From JACCZR01 sp963830065 (lineage in GTDB: Bacteria; Actinomycetota; Thermoleophilia; Solirubrobacterales; Thermoleophilaceae), in contig CAWHLA010000007.1 of NCBI GenBank assembly GCA_963830065.1, forward strand, positions 248,001 to 312,000: DNA of 64,000 nucleotides. Direction: 5' to 3'. Below the pieces are notes generated by a model. The model was not told the DNA's origin. It worked only from the letters and a program-made list of their open reading frames with translations, and made no database searches. This document shows, piece after piece, positions 34,731 to 42,813 of this stretch; positions within the stretch are counted from its first letter, which is position 1; each line of letters opens with the position of its first letter. A program made the translations under genes and the position numbers.

Positions 34731-36160
34731 GCGACGCGCTGGCGGAGCCGGCCCTCGAGCAGGCCCGCCTCGTTCGCGAGGGCGAGGTGTCCTCGCGTGA
34801 GCTGGTGGAAGCGGCGCTGTCGCGGGCGGAGGAGCTCCAGGAGCGCCTGAACTGCTTCGTCTCCATCGACGCCGAGCGCGCCCTGGAGGCGGCCTCAGCG
34901 GTGCCGGTGGGCGACACGCGACCGTTCGCCGGCGTGCCCACCGCGGTGAAGGACATCACCGCCTCCAAGCACCACCCGCTCACCATGGGCTCCGACCTGT
35001 TCGGGGACTTCGCCCCCGGGTTCCACTCGCACGCCCTCCGCCGGCTGGAGGAGTCGGGGCTGATCTCGATCGGCCAGACGACGGTGCCCGAGCTGGGGAT
35101 CGTCAACGTGACCGAGGGCCGGCGGTACGGCCCCACCCGCAACCCGTGGGACCCGTCGCGCACCCCGGGCGGCTCGAGCGGCGGCGCCGCCGCGGCGGTG
35201 GCCGGCGGCGCCTTCTCGATCGCCCACGGCTCCGACGGCGGCGGATCGCTGCGGATCCCGGCGGCCTGCTGCGGGCTGGTGGGGCTGAAGCCCAGCCGCG
35301 GGCGGGTGTCGTCGGGCCCCATCCTGGGCGAGTCGATGCTGGTCCAGGACGGCGTGCTCACCCGCACGGTGGCCGACACCGCCGAGGCACTGGACGTGCT
35401 CGCGGGCTACGAGCCGGGCGACTCCAACTGGGCGCCTCCTCCGGCCGAGCCCTTCGCGGCGGCCGCGCGCCGCGACCCGGGCACGCTGCGGATCGGCGTG
35501 GCGCTCGACGGGCCCATCGACGCGCCGCTGGACCCCGAGTGCGAGCGCGGAGTGCGCGAGGCCGCCGAGCTGCTGAGCTCGCTCGGCCACGCGGTGGAGG
35601 ACGTCGACCCGCCGTGGGTGGGCGGCAACCTGCTGCCCACGTTCATGAAGCTGTGGGCGGTGAACATCAGCGGCGGCGTGGTGCGCGGCGCGCAGGTCAC
35701 CGGCCGCGAGCCCTCGCCGGAGCTGGTCGAGCCGCTGACCTGGTGGCTGTACGAGCAGGGGCGAGCCCTGAACGCGATCGACTTCGCGCTGGCGGTGGGC
35801 GAGCTACAGGGCTGGGCGAGGTCGATCATCGCCACGCTGTGGGCCTCGCACGACGTCCTCCTCCTCCCGACCCTCGCCCGGCGGCCGCTGAAGATCGGCG
35901 AGCTCGACACCTCCAGCGACGACCCCGCCGGCACCTTCCGGCTGTCCGGGCAGTTCACCCCGCACACCGCGCTGTTCAACGTGAGCGGCCAGCCGGCGGT
36001 GTCGCTGCCGTTGTTCCAGGGGGCCGACGGCCTGCCCACCGCGGTGCAGCTCGCCGGGCCCCCGGCGGGCGAGGAGGTGCTGCTGTCCTTGGCCGCGCAG
36101 CTGGAGGCGGCGCAGCCGTGGGCCGACCGCCGGCCGCCGGTTGCAGTGGCGGAGTTGTGA
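34727..36160 (+). CDS. Amidase signature family enzyme
   Basis: 477 residues of the amidase signature family, which hydrolyses carboxamides through a Ser-cisSer-Lys triad. Lys75 (AVKDITAS), Ser150 in GGSSGG and nucleophile Ser174 in GSDGGGSLRIP are all present. Length and the closing PAVSLPLFQGADGLPTAVQL (quoted in part) fit. It lacks partners that would make it GatA, and no GatB or GatC gene is near, so it is a stand-alone amidase of unknown substrate. TTG start at 34727 overlaps the ParA stop, implying coupled translation, a pairing I cannot explain functionally. Confidence 0.88.
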   Translation: MSDALAEPALEQARLVREGEVSSRELVEAALSRAEELQERLNCFVSIDAERALEAASAVPVGDTRPFAGVPTAVKDITASKHHPLTMGSDLFGDFAPGFHSHALRRLEESGLISIGQTTVPELGIVNVTEGRRYGPTRNPWDPSRTPGGSSGGAAAAVAGGAFSIAHGSDGGGSLRIPAACCGLVGLKPSRGRVSSGPILGESMLVQDGVLTRTVADTAEALDVLAGYEPGDSNWAPPPAEPFAAAARRDPGTLRIGVALDGPIDAPLDPECERGVREAAELLSSLGHAVEDVDPPWVGGNLLPTFMKLWAVNISGGVVRGAQVTGREPSPELVEPLTWWLYEQGRALNAIDFALAVGELQGWARSIIATLWASHDVLLLPTLARRPLKIGELDTSSDDPAGTFRLSGQFTPHTALFNVSGQPAVSLPLFQGADGLPTAVQLAGPPAGEEVLLSLAAQLEAAQPWADRRPPVAVAEL

Positions 36161-36181
36161 GAATCGTGTGAAGCTGATGGG

Positions 36182-38521
36182 GTGCGGGGGAGGCTGAGGA
36201 AGGGAGCAGTGCTCACCGCGGTCGGTCTGGCCGCCGTGGTGGCCGGCGGCACCGCGCAGGCGGACCCCGCCGGCAAGACGACGCTCTCGGAGACGGCCGT
36301 CCCGGGCCCGCCGCTCGACCCGTCCAAGCCGTCGTTTCGCCAGCTCGTGCCGGGGCCGGGCTGGCCGCGGATGGTGCGCCGCGCCGACTCGGGCCCCGCC
36401 GTGCGCGGCCGCGACCTGCGCCGAGGCTCGCTGTCCTACTTCGCGGCGATCACCGACTTCCAGCTGGCCGACGAGGAGTCGCCCGAGCGCGTGGAGTTCC
36501 TGGACAAGGCGGTGTCGAGCAGCGCGTGGCGCCCGCAGGAGGCGCTCCACCCCGCGGCGATCGACATGACCATTCGCCAGATCAACCGATTCGCCGGAGC
36601 GAGCCCGGTGCGGCAGGGCAACGGCCGCCGGGCCCGCATGGCCTACTCGCTGCTGACCGGCGACCTGGCCGACAGCCAGCAGTACAACGAGACGCTGTGG
36701 GTCCGCCAGCTGATCGAGGGGCAGGGCATCGACCCCAACAGCGGCACCGGCGACCTGTCCCCCTGCACGCCGGTGGCCCGCACGGTCTTGGCGCCGAAGG
36801 TGGCTGCCGGCGAGGCGCGCCGCTACACGGGGGTGCAGGACTACTCGGACTACTCGAAGCTGGGCGACTACTACGACCCCGACGAGCCGCTGGGGACCTT
36901 CGGCGCCTGGCCGCGCTATCCGGGCCTGATGGACCGTGCGCAGGTGGGCTTCCAGCCCGAGGGGCTGCGCGTGCCCACCTACGTCGCGCGCGGCAACCAC
37001 GACGGGCTGGTACAGGGCAACGCGGCGTCCAACAACGCCTTCGAGCGGATCGGGACCGGCTGCGACAAGCCCTGGGCGGTCAGCGGTGGCGGCTTCTCCG
37101 GACTCGACCCCTCGGCGCTCTTCCGCCCACCCGCCGGCCTGATGTTCGTGCCCCCGGACGCCCGGCGGCGCTCGGTGAGCAAGCGCGAGATCAAGTCCAT
37201 CTACGGCTCGGGCCGCCAGGCCGACGCCCACGGCTTCGGCTTCGTCGCGCCGGCCGAGAACAGCGCGTCGAACGGCGAGGCCAGCTACTACGCCTGGAGC
37301 CCGAGGCCGGGGCTGCGCCTGCTGTCGCTCGACACCGTGGCCGAGGGCGGGCAGGTCCCCACGCCGGTCCACGAGCGCCGCACCGACGAGGGCAACGTCG
37401 ACGACCCGCAGTACCGCTGGATCGAGCAGGAGCTGAAGGCCGCTAGCGCCCGTGACGACCTCGTCGTCGCCTTCGCCCACCACCCCATCCGCAGCATGGT
37501 CTCGACGGTGCGCGACGAGGAGGCACCTGCTTGCGCCACCGCCACGTCCGGCTGCGACCGGGACCCGCGCAACTCGAGCCCGATCCACACCGGCGACAGC
37601 GTGCGCTCGCTGTTCAGTCGCTACTCGCACTTCGTGGGCTTCGTCGCCGGCCACACGCACGAGAACGAGCTGCGCCCCTGTGGACGCCTCCCGGCCGAGG
37701 GCGGGTGCTCCGGCGGGTCGCCGTGGTGGGAGATCAACACCTCGGCCGTTGCCGACTGGCCGGAGCAGACCCGCCTGGTCGAGCTGATGGACAACAAGGA
37801 CGGGACGCTGTCGTTCTTCGGCACCCTGCTCGACCACGCCTCGCCGCTGCGGGCGCCGGGCTCGGGCAGCACGTCGCTGTCGCACGGCGCGCTGGGAACG
37901 CTCAACCGCGTCCTCTCCTACAACGACCCGGACGTCAGCACCGGGGCGGTGGGCGGGCCCGAGGACCGCAACGCGGAGCTGCTGCTGCTCGATCCGCGCC
38001 GCAGCTCGGCGGCCCTGCGCCGCCGGCTGCGCACCTGCGGGCTGCCCAACGGCAGGCTGTCCGGCCGCCGGCTGGGCGCCGCCCGGCTGGGGGTGCTCCG
38101 GCGGACCAACCGGCGGGCGTTCCCCAGCTTCCGCCGCAGCCGGCGCTCGATCGACCGCTTCTGCATCGTCGGCGGCGGCGTGACGCGGGTGGGCTACCCG
38201 CTGCGGGGCCTGCTCCGCCGCGTCTCGGCGCGCACCCGGCGTCGCGTGCGCGGCCGGGCGGTGCTGGCCCTGACCTCTAGCCGCGTCTACTCCGCCCGCG
38301 GCGTGCGCGCCGGCTCCTCCGCGCGGCTCATGCGCCGCCGCCACCGGCGGCTGCAGCGCATCCGGATCGGGCGGAACCTCTGGTACCTCAAGCGCAGCCG
38401 CCGGGCAACGCTGCTGTTCAAGGTGCGCCGCGGACGAGTACGCGAGCTGGGGCTGGCCGAGCGCCGGCTGACCGGCTCGCGGCGCGCGCGAGTGCGGTTC
38501 CTGAAGAGCTTCCGGCCCTAG
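36182..38521 (+). CDS. Secreted metallophosphoesterase with Arg-rich C-terminal domain
   Basis: 779 residues with a signal peptide (GAVLTAVGLAAVVAGGTAQA). The calcineurin-like phosphoesterase core spans about residues 85-545, with metal-ligand motifs ITDFQLAD, LLTGDLADSQ, ARGNHDGL, AHHPIRS and AGHTHENE. It resembles the TIGR03767-type actinobacterial family. The last about 175 residues form a separate, extremely Arg-rich region with repeated RRR clusters and two cysteines (TCGLPNG, RFCIVGGG), then short GYPLRG and LWYLKRS segments. Such a tail may bind cell-wall polyanions or phosphate-rich substrate. GTG start at 36182. Substrate unknown. Confidence 0.8.
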   Translation: MRGRLRKGAVLTAVGLAAVVAGGTAQADPAGKTTLSETAVPGPPLDPSKPSFRQLVPGPGWPRMVRRADSGPAVRGRDLRRGSLSYFAAITDFQLADEESPERVEFLDKAVSSSAWRPQEALHPAAIDMTIRQINRFAGASPVRQGNGRRARMAYSLLTGDLADSQQYNETLWVRQLIEGQGIDPNSGTGDLSPCTPVARTVLAPKVAAGEARRYTGVQDYSDYSKLGDYYDPDEPLGTFGAWPRYPGLMDRAQVGFQPEGLRVPTYVARGNHDGLVQGNAASNNAFERIGTGCDKPWAVSGGGFSGLDPSALFRPPAGLMFVPPDARRRSVSKREIKSIYGSGRQADAHGFGFVAPAENSASNGEASYYAWSPRPGLRLLSLDTVAEGGQVPTPVHERRTDEGNVDDPQYRWIEQELKAASARDDLVVAFAHHPIRSMVSTVRDEEAPACATATSGCDRDPRNSSPIHTGDSVRSLFSRYSHFVGFVAGHTHENELRPCGRLPAEGGCSGGSPWWEINTSAVADWPEQTRLVELMDNKDGTLSFFGTLLDHASPLRAPGSGSTSLSHGALGTLNRVLSYNDPDVSTGAVGGPEDRNAELLLLDPRRSSAALRRRLRTCGLPNGRLSGRRLGAARLGVLRRTNRRAFPSFRRSRRSIDRFCIVGGGVTRVGYPLRGLLRRVSARTRRRVRGRAVLALTSSRVYSARGVRAGSSARLMRRRHRRLQRIRIGRNLWYLKRSRRATLLFKVRRGRVRELGLAERRLTGSRRARVRFLKSFRP

Positions 38522-38566
38522 GCGGGGCGGAGCCGCCGCACGCCCGGGCCCCTCTACCCTCGCCGC

Positions 38567-38755
38567 ATGCGCGAGTTCTGGGGCGGAATGTCCAAGGGCG
38601 AACTGGCCGTGCTGGTGGCGGCGGCCATCGCCCTGATCGTGTGGGCCGGGGTCGGCCCGGGCGGCGTTCTGCAGGGCGTGCTGCCCGCGCTGGTGCTGGG
38701 CCTCGTGTGCGGCGCGGTGATCGGGATCAGCCGGAGCCGGCGCTCACCGCGCTGA
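38567..38755 (+). CDS. Small two-helix membrane protein
   Basis: 62 residues: a short polar start (MREFWGGMSKGE), two hydrophobic segments separated by a Gly/Pro turn (VGPGGVLQG), and a basic SRSRRSPR end. The end overlaps the stop of the convergent NUDIX gene by 29 nt. The start codon is ATG, but no clear Shine-Dalgarno is seen. Real but unassignable small membrane protein, or a chance frame; the clean topology favours real. Confidence 0.4.
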   Translation: MREFWGGMSKGELAVLVAAAIALIVWAGVGPGGVLQGVLPALVLGLVCGAVIGISRSRRSPR

Positions 38756-39131
38756 CGGCTTCGTCGATCAGCACCCGGTCGCGCTCGTAGGTCAGCTTCG
38801 CCTCGGCCTCGTCGGGCTCGAGCCACAGAATCTCGTCGACCTCGTCGTTGGGCTCGAACGGGTCCTCTGACTCGACCTCCATCGCCCAGTAGCGCACGAC
38901 CTTCGGGCGGCCCTTGTTGTCGCGGTAGTGCGTCTCGCTGAGCTCGGGCCCGAGGCGGCAGGTCAGGCTGGTCTCCTCCTCGACCTCCCTCACGGCCGCG
39001 TCCTCGAAGCTCTCGCCCGCGTCGAGCTTGCCCTTGGGCAGGGTCCAGTCGTCGTACTTGGGGCGGTGGACGAGCAGCACCAGCCCGTCCTGGATGGGCA
39101 CGCCGCCGGCGGCCTTCACCTCGTCGCTCAT
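38727..39131 (-). CDS. NUDIX hydrolase
   Basis: 134 residues. The Nudix box runs from GKLDAGES to REVEEETSL, with the Gly, Glu, Arg and Glu-Glu metal ligands in register; the usual Gly after EE-x is Ser. The protein starts KAAGGVPIQDGLVLLVHRP and continues PKYDDWTLPKG, close to the MutT/Ap4A-type group of actinobacteria, which hydrolyse nucleoside polyphosphates. It is a lone Nudix domain without a fused histidine phosphatase. ATG at 39131 overlaps the upstream gene stop (ATGA). Confidence 0.85.
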   Translation of the reverse strand: MSDEVKAAGGVPIQDGLVLLVHRPKYDDWTLPKGKLDAGESFEDAAVREVEEETSLTCRLGPELSETHYRDNKGRPKVVRYWAMEVESEDPFEPNDEVDEILWLEPDEAEAKLTYERDRVLIDEAVSAVSAGSG

Positions 39132-39502
39132 GCCGGGAGCCGAGCCCCCATCTCCTGCGCGAGCGCGGCCAGCCCGCTGGCCGGCCGGATCATCACCGTC
39201 AGCTCGGTGACCAACCCGTCCGAGTCCACCTTGCAGTAGTCGACCCCTTCCACCTCGCGGTCGCCGACCGTCGCGCGGAAGAACAGGGCGTGGGAGCCCT
39301 CGCCTGGCAGGTCGTCGACGTAGTGGAGGTCGGCCAAGACCTCGACGACGTGACGCAAGAGACCCATCGTCGCCTCCCGGCCCTCGTAGGGGCGGTAGAC
39401 GGCGGGCGAGCGGAACACGACGTCCGGGTGGAGCGCGTCGCGCATAGCGTCGATGTCTCGTGCCTCGACGGCGGCGCGAAAGGCAAATGTGTTCGTGGTC
39501 AT
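39128..39502 (-). CDS. SnoaL/NTF2-like nuclear transport factor fold protein
   Basis: 124 residues with the SnoaL-like pattern: FRAAVEARDIDAMRDALHPDVVFRSP (quoted in part: ALHPDVVFRSPAV), a central LLRHVVEVLADLHYVDDL helix-strand (quoted in part) and a terminal strand VTELTVMIRP. This cone-shaped fold serves as hydrolase, isomerase or ligand binder; no catalytic residues can be singled out. ATG at 39502. Translationally coupled to the NUDIX gene. Upstream, the dispersed element with its terminator separates it from thrB. Confidence 0.75.
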   Translation of the reverse strand: MTTNTFAFRAAVEARDIDAMRDALHPDVVFRSPAVYRPYEGREATMGLLRHVVEVLADLHYVDDLPGEGSHALFFRATVGDREVEGVDYCKVDSDGLVTELTVMIRPASGLAALAQEMGARLPA

Positions 39503-39543
39503 GAGGCGAGCAGCGTAAGCCCTTCGCGCTGGGTCCATGCCCG

Positions 39544-39726
39544 CGAACCGCGCACACGCCCAAGAAAACTCGTCAGGCGGCTGAGGAGTCTTCAACACAT
39601 GTGCGCCGCGCCCCTTCACCCGCGGGTGGCAGCGGAAGCAACTTGCCCGTGCCCGAAGGGCACGAGTGCAAGGAACATTCCGCTGACAGGACCCGCGGCC
39701 TGGGGGCCGGGGGTGCGGCTGTTCAG
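39544..39726 (-). repeat. Dispersed structured element, copy 2 (with terminator)
   Basis: Full-length copy. The 79-nt nested hairpin core is 39620-39698. A second stem (GCGCACA at 39550-39556 with TGTGCGC at 39600-39606) encloses the terminator hairpin. Reading the minus strand from thrB: the stop at 39736, a C-rich stretch, the core, then the terminator with a T-tract. Compared with copy 3, the core is nearly base-identical including loops, while a 17-nt palindrome-like segment (39567-39583) is present in inverted orientation. The intergenic stretch 39503-39735 holds nothing else. Confidence 0.9.
39562..39589 (-). terminator. Intrinsic terminator within element copy 2
   Basis: Minus-strand hairpin ACTC-C-TCAG/CTGA-C-GAGT with loop CCGC (39568-39589), eight base pairs plus one C-C mismatch, followed by TTTTCTT. 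It ends the lysA-hom-thrC-thrB transcript about 150 nt after the thrB stop, after the structured core. Confidence 0.65.
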
Positions 39727-39735
39727 CGCGAGCCG

Positions 39736-40587
39736 CTAGAGCTCGCTGACGTCCGCCCCGCCCGGGCTGAACTGAACCCGGCGGATCTCGCAGTCGGGCG
39801 CCTCGGCCCTGAGGGACTCCATCAGGGCTCCGGTCTGTTGCCAGTGGGCCCAGAACAGCACGCTGGGGCCGGCGCCGGAGATGCTGGCGCCCACAGCGCC
39901 GAAGTCGGGGGCGCGTTCCAGGAGCTCCATGCTCCGCGGATAGAGCGCGGCGCGGCGGGGCTGGTGGATCCGGTCGGCCAGGCCGCGGCCGATCAGGGAG
40001 AAGTCGTCGCGCGCGAGACCCAGGACGAGCAGGGACGCGTGCGCCACGTTGTGGACCGCGTCGGCAATCGGCACCTCGGCGGGCATCGCCGCCCGGGCCT
40101 CGACGGTGGGCACGGCGTGGGGCGGGATGGCCAGCAGGCCCTCCAGGCCGGGCGGCGGGTCGAGCCGGGTCACGCCCTCGGCGTCGCAGATCACGAACCC
40201 GCCGAGCAGCGCGGCGGCCGCGTTGTCCGGGTGGCCCTCCAGCTCGCGGGCGAGCTCGAACACCGGAGCGTCGAGCTCGTACATGTGGTCGGCGGCGGCC
40301 AGGCCGGCCACGGTGGCCGCCGCGCTCGAGCCCAGGCCGGCGCCCACGGGGATCTCGGAACGGATATGGAAGGTCAGGCCGTCGGCGGGCCGCAACGCCT
40401 CGAAGGCCTGCACGCACAGGTTGGTCCGGTCGCAGGGCACGCCCGGGGTCTCGCTGTGGACAAAGAACTCGCCGGTCTCCTCCACCTCGAGCTGCAGGGA
40501 GAGGTCGAGCGCGGCGGCCAGCACGTCGTAGCCGGGCCCCAGGTTGGCGGTGGACGCCGGGACGCTCACGACCCTCCGCCGCCTCAC
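39736..40587 (-). CDS. thrB: Homoserine kinase
   Basis: 283 residues of the GHMP kinase superfamily, phosphorylating homoserine in threonine synthesis. N-terminal SVPASTANLGPGYDVLA, the ATP-binding PVGAGLGSSAAA and the C-terminal GASISGAGPSVLFW are the three GHMP motifs. GTG at 40587 overlaps the thrC stop (GTGA). The last gene of the lysA-hom-thrC-thrB unit. Confidence 0.93.
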   Translation of the reverse strand: MRRRRVVSVPASTANLGPGYDVLAAALDLSLQLEVEETGEFFVHSETPGVPCDRTNLCVQAFEALRPADGLTFHIRSEIPVGAGLGSSAAATVAGLAAADHMYELDAPVFELARELEGHPDNAAAALLGGFVICDAEGVTRLDPPPGLEGLLAIPPHAVPTVEARAAMPAEVPIADAVHNVAHASLLVLGLARDDFSLIGRGLADRIHQPRRAALYPRSMELLERAPDFGAVGASISGAGPSVLFWAHWQQTGALMESLRAEAPDCEIRRVQFSPGGADVSEL

Positions 40588-41576
40588 CCGAGCACCGCCT
40601 GCTCGACCGCCTCCAACGAGGGCTCGCAGGGAACCACCGACGATGCGGTGTTCATCGCGGTCTGCGGGTCCTTGAGGCCGTGGCCGGTGAGCACGCACAC
40701 CACCCGGCCCTCGGCGCCGTGCTTGAGCAGGCCCGCCACCGAGGCGGCCGAGGCGGGCTCGCAGAACACGCCCTCCCGTGCGCCGAGCAGCGTGTACGCC
40801 GCGAGGATCTCGGCGTCCGACACCGCCCGCACCGCTCCCCGCGAGGCGGTGAACGCTCCCATCGCGTCCTCCCACCGGGCGGGGTTGCCGATCCGGATAG
40901 CCGACGCCACGGTCTCGGGCTGGGCCACCGGCGCACCGTGCACCAGCGGCGCCGCCCCCTCGGCCTGGTAGCCGTGCAGCTGGGGCAGCCCGCCCAGCTC
41001 GTTGAAGCCGCGCGACCAGGCGGTCACGTTGCCCGCGTTCCCGACCGGGATGCAGAGCACGTCGGGTGCCTCGCCGAGCACGTCGACGACCTCGAAGGCC
41101 GCCGTCTTCTGCCCCTCGATCCGGTACTCGTTGACCGAGTTGACCAGCGACACTGGGTGCTTCGCGGCCAGCTCCCGCACCACCGCGAGCGCCTCGTCGA
41201 AGTTCCCCCTCAGCGCGACCACCCGCGCCCCGTGCATCAGCGCCTGGGCGAGCTTGCCGGTGGCGATCTTGCCCTCGGGCACGATCACCGCGCCGCGCAG
41301 CCCCGCCCGGGCGGCGTAGGCGGCGGCCGACGCGGCCGTGTTCCCGGTTGACGCGCACACCACCACCTCGGCGCCCTCCTGAACGGCGGCCGACACCGCC
41401 ACGGTCATCCCGCGGTCCTTGAACGAGCCGGTGGGGTTCGCGCCCTCCACCTTCAGCCACACCTCGCAGCCGGTGAGCGACGAGAGGTGCGGCGCGGGCA
41501 CCAGCGGCGTGTCGCCCTCGCCGAGCGTCACCAGCGGCTCGACGGGCAGCCGGTCGGCGTAGCGCCAGAGGCTCAC
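40584..41576 (-). CDS. thrC: Threonine synthase
   Basis: 330 residues. A fold type II PLP enzyme converting phosphohomoserine to threonine. The Schiff-base lysine is Lys53 in NPTGSFKDRGM; the phosphate-binding loop is IPVGNAGNVTAW. The short length and GEGDTPLVPAP start match the actinobacterial/ThrC-II group. GTG at 41576, 7 nt after the hom stop. Confidence 0.93.
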   Translation of the reverse strand: MSLWRYADRLPVEPLVTLGEGDTPLVPAPHLSSLTGCEVWLKVEGANPTGSFKDRGMTVAVSAAVQEGAEVVVCASTGNTAASAAAYAARAGLRGAVIVPEGKIATGKLAQALMHGARVVALRGNFDEALAVVRELAAKHPVSLVNSVNEYRIEGQKTAAFEVVDVLGEAPDVLCIPVGNAGNVTAWSRGFNELGGLPQLHGYQAEGAAPLVHGAPVAQPETVASAIRIGNPARWEDAMGAFTASRGAVRAVSDAEILAAYTLLGAREGVFCEPASAASVAGLLKHGAEGRVVCVLTGHGLKDPQTAMNTASSVVPCEPSLEAVEQAVLG

Positions 41577-41583
41577 GCCGGCC

Positions 41584-42813
41584 TCACGGCTCGAACGACT
41601 CTTCGAGCACGCGGATCACCCGCGGCGCCGAACGCACGAAGTCGAGCCGGTTGATCATGTCCACCGCGGCCCGGAACTGGGACTCGGGCACCGGGTGCAT
41701 GACCATCACCAGCCGAGCGTCGTCGCCGATGCCGCGCTGAACCACCGAGCGCACCGACACCCCCTGCAGCCCGAGGATCTCCGCGACCTGGGCCAGCACG
41801 CCGGGCCGGTCGGCCACCTCGAGGTGCATGTAGAACGAGGATCTCGTCTCCCCCAGCAGCGGCAGGTCCACCGCCGGCGGGATCGTCGAGGGCGGCGGGA
41901 TCATGGCCGAGACGACGTCGCCCAGCACGGCCGAGGCCGTCTGCGAGCCCCCGGCCCCGGGTCCGCTGAGCGTGATCTCGGTGATCGCCGGCGACTCGAT
42001 CGTGACCGCGTTGAACGCCCCGTTTACCGAGGCCAGCGGGTGGTCGCCGTACAGGAACACGGGGTGCACGTCGACGGCGATCCCCTCGCCGATCCGCTCG
42101 GCGGTGCCCACCAGCTTCAGCGACAGGCCGAGCTCCTTCGCGTAGGCGATGTCCTCGGCGGTCAGGTGCTCGATCCCCTCGTAGGGCACCTGGTCGAGGT
42201 GCACGGCCGCGCCGAAGGCCAGCCGGGCCAGGATCGCCATCTTGGCCGCCGCGTCCTTGCCGCTCACGTCCTCGGTGGGATCGGCCTCGGCGTAGCCCAG
42301 CTCCTGGGCCTCGCGGAGGCAGTCCTCGTAGGAGGCGCCGGTGCGGGCCATCTCGCTGAGGATGAAGTTGGTCGTGCCGTTCACGATCCCGTGCACACGC
42401 TCGATGTGCGCGGCGGCCAGCGTCTCGGCCATCACCCGGATAGCGGGCACCACGCCCGCCACCGCCGCTTCGAACCGCAGCTGGACCCCGTTCGAGCGGG
42501 CGGCGTCGTACAGCTCCTCGCCGAACTGGGACAGCAGCTGCTTGTTGGCCGTAACCACGTGGCGGCCCTCGTTCATCGCGCGCAGCGCGTGCTCGCGCGC
42601 CGGCTCGTTGCCACCCATCAGCTCGACGACCAGGTCGCTGCGCGACAGGATGTCTTCGAAGTCGCCCCGGCTGCGGGTCAGGACGCCGGAGATCTCAGGC
42701 CGGCGCCCCACCTCGGCCTCGATCGCCTCGGCGCGCTGCTCGAGGAGCTCGTGGAAGGCGGCGCCGACCGTGCCGTGGCCCAGTAGGCCGACGCGGAAGG
42801 GCTCAGCGGTCAC
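41584..42813 (-). CDS. hom: Homoserine dehydrogenase with ACT domain
   Basis: 409 residues reducing aspartate semialdehyde to homoserine. N-terminal Rossmann VGLLGHGTVG, then the central IVNGTTNFIL and EADPTEDVSGKDAAAK blocks that bind substrate. A C-terminal ACT domain (about 325-405; YMHLEVADRPGVLAQVAEIL, quoted in part) suggests feedback control by threonine, as in other actinobacterial Hom proteins. Its start lies 11 nt inside lysA, indicating coupled translation. Confidence 0.94.
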   Translation of the reverse strand: MTAEPFRVGLLGHGTVGAAFHELLEQRAEAIEAEVGRRPEISGVLTRSRGDFEDILSRSDLVVELMGGNEPAREHALRAMNEGRHVVTANKQLLSQFGEELYDAARSNGVQLRFEAAVAGVVPAIRVMAETLAAAHIERVHGIVNGTTNFILSEMARTGASYEDCLREAQELGYAEADPTEDVSGKDAAAKMAILARLAFGAAVHLDQVPYEGIEHLTAEDIAYAKELGLSLKLVGTAERIGEGIAVDVHPVFLYGDHPLASVNGAFNAVTIESPAITEITLSGPGAGGSQTASAVLGDVVSAMIPPPSTIPPAVDLPLLGETRSSFYMHLEVADRPGVLAQVAEILGLQGVSVRSVVQRGIGDDARLVMVMHPVPESQFRAAVDMINRLDFVRSAPRVIRVLEESFEP

